From: Pseudomonadota bacterium
GTDB lineage: Bacteria > Desulfobacterota > Desulfobulbia > Desulfobulbales > JAGXFP01
Direction of reading: 5' to 3'
Length of the DNA: 7,229 bases
Assembly: GCA_030673265.1 (NCBI GenBank)
Contig: DAOVJK010000148.1
Location: forward strand, 1-7,229
The translations under genes were made by a program, and so were the position numbers. Of this stretch, positions 6,480 to 7,229 are shown piece by piece. Each line of letters starts with the position of its first letter. Positions within the stretch are counted from its first letter, which is position 1. A model generated the notes under the pieces. That model saw only the letters and a program-made list of their open reading frames with translations, ran no database searches and was not told the origin of the DNA.

Positions 6480-7229
6480 ATGAGCGACTTTTTTATGCGA
6501 GACCCACTCAAGCACTCAGCAGATATAATTATCAGCACAATTTTCACTGTTGACCGCCGTGTCTTGCTGTTCGGTGAGACAGGTATAGGCAAATCCACTT
6601 TAGTAAGAGAATTGGCCCAAAAACTGGGAGAATCGGGGCGAACCTGTTTTTGTCTGAACGCGGATCCGGGTTCCCCTTCCTTTGGTATACCTGGGGCTGT
6701 TTGTCTGGGGAGTTGGCAGGAAGAAAGATGGCAACTTCTCCATTTTGAAGCCTTATGTAGTCTGGATGCCGGTAGATTTCGTCTACCATTGGTATCTGCG
6801 GTAAAACGGCTGGCAGGTATGCATAACACCGGAATACTTCTCGTTGATGCCCCGGGAGTGGTAAGAGGTGTTGCAGGGGCAGAGCTGTTAACCGGCCTGG
6901 TGGAAGCGGCAGTAATTGATGCCGTGCTAGTTCTTGTCAGAAAAGGCAAGAAAGTGCCTCTCGCCAATGAACTGAACAGCTTCCATGCTGCTGTTTACTT
7001 TGTTGAAGCAGCCTCTATGGCTCGTTGCCCCAGTAAACGGCAACGCTCACGTTATCGTCGTCGGTTATGGAATATATACTTGAGCAAAGCCGTTGAAAAG
7101 AAAATACAGCTTTCCGAGGTAATCCTTACCGGCACTCCTCCACCCCTTGAGGCGAAAGATGAATGGCAAGGACGTCAGGTTGCCCTGCTTTCACAGCAAC
7201 ACACTCTGGCCCTCGGAGAGGTGATTGGA
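6480..7229 (+). CDS. Clp1/Grc3-type P-loop polynucleotide 5'-hydroxyl kinase-like protein, 3' end beyond the window
   Basis: The frame is open from the ATG at 6480 to the last base, giving 250 residues with no stop. Residues 32-40, GETGIGKST, are a Walker A P-loop (K38). ADPGSPSFGIPGAV (61-74) matches the conserved Asp-Pro-Gly segment of the Clp1 P-loop domain. ILLVDAPGVVRG (119-130) corresponds to the hydrophobic-strand (T/D)xPG motif of this family, and the arginine-rich KRQRSRYRRRLW (187-198) resembles its lid. Clp1, NOL9/Grc3 and archaeal relatives phosphorylate RNA or DNA 5'-hydroxyl ends with ATP; the role of bacterial members is, as far as I know, unsettled. The frame is open back to 6384 with no better start. 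ATG 6480 has only a weak Shine-Dalgarno, and ATG 6495 is an alternative. It is divergent from nfi. An alternative is a related P-loop GTPase/ATPase, but the D-P-G motif favours the kinase family. Confidence 0.85.
   Translation, partial: MSDFFMRDPLKHSADIIISTIFTVDRRVLLFGETGIGKSTLVRELAQKLGESGRTCFCLNADPGSPSFGIPGAVCLGSWQEERWQLLHFEALCSLDAGRFRLPLVSAVKRLAGMHNTGILLVDAPGVVRGVAGAELLTGLVEAAVIDAVLVLVRKGKKVPLANELNSFHAAVYFVEAASMARCPSKRQRSRYRRRLWNIYLSKAVEKKIQLSEVILTGTPPPLEAKDEWQGRQVALLSQQHTLALGEVIG

Noticed and set aside
6473..6967. 164-codon minus-strand open frame at the right end
   Set aside because: It is antisense to the Clp1-like kinase, whose Walker A and DPG motifs show the plus strand is the coding one.

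Overview
The window reads as chromosomal DNA from an anaerobic bacterium, most likely a Desulfobacterota member (sulfate-reducer-like) or a relative. This is inferred from the roughly 1,400-residue fused activase/dehydratase-like protein, a type I associate with strict anaerobes, and from codon and base composition; no rRNA or other phylogenetic marker is present, so the assignment is tentative. There are four recognisable genes. Two of them run off the window edges.

Layout, left to right: (1) 1-753 (+), a DUF72/YecE-family protein missing only its first few residues. (2) 754-1097, a 344-base AT-rich gap with a small palindrome and a sequence resembling an insertion-sequence end. (3) 1098-5366 (+), a 1,422-residue protein with two tandem BadF/HgdC-like activator halves, a cysteine-rich linker, a DUF2229 region and HgdB-like segments. 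(4) 5367-5494, a short convergent gap with a 15-base tandem repeat. (5) 5495-6175 (-), endonuclease V (nfi). (6) 6176-6479, a divergent AT-rich gap with several inverted repeats and a doubtful small ORF. (7) 6480 to the window end (+), the N-terminal 250 residues of a Clp1/Grc3-type P-loop polynucleotide kinase. The last gene has no stop codon inside the window and is easy to miss.

The genes do not form one operon. The big redox protein stands alone: no CoA-transferase, hgdAB pair, ferredoxin or electron-transfer flavoprotein gene is next to it. Endonuclease V and the kinase are divergently arranged and both act on nucleic acid, but no shared pathway is evident. I see no CRISPR array, tRNA, rRNA, complete mobile element or defence system. 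The most notable items are the pseudo-dimeric activase, whose N-terminal half keeps its cluster cysteines but has lost the usual ATP-site residues, and a eukaryote/archaea-style RNA kinase family member in a bacterium.
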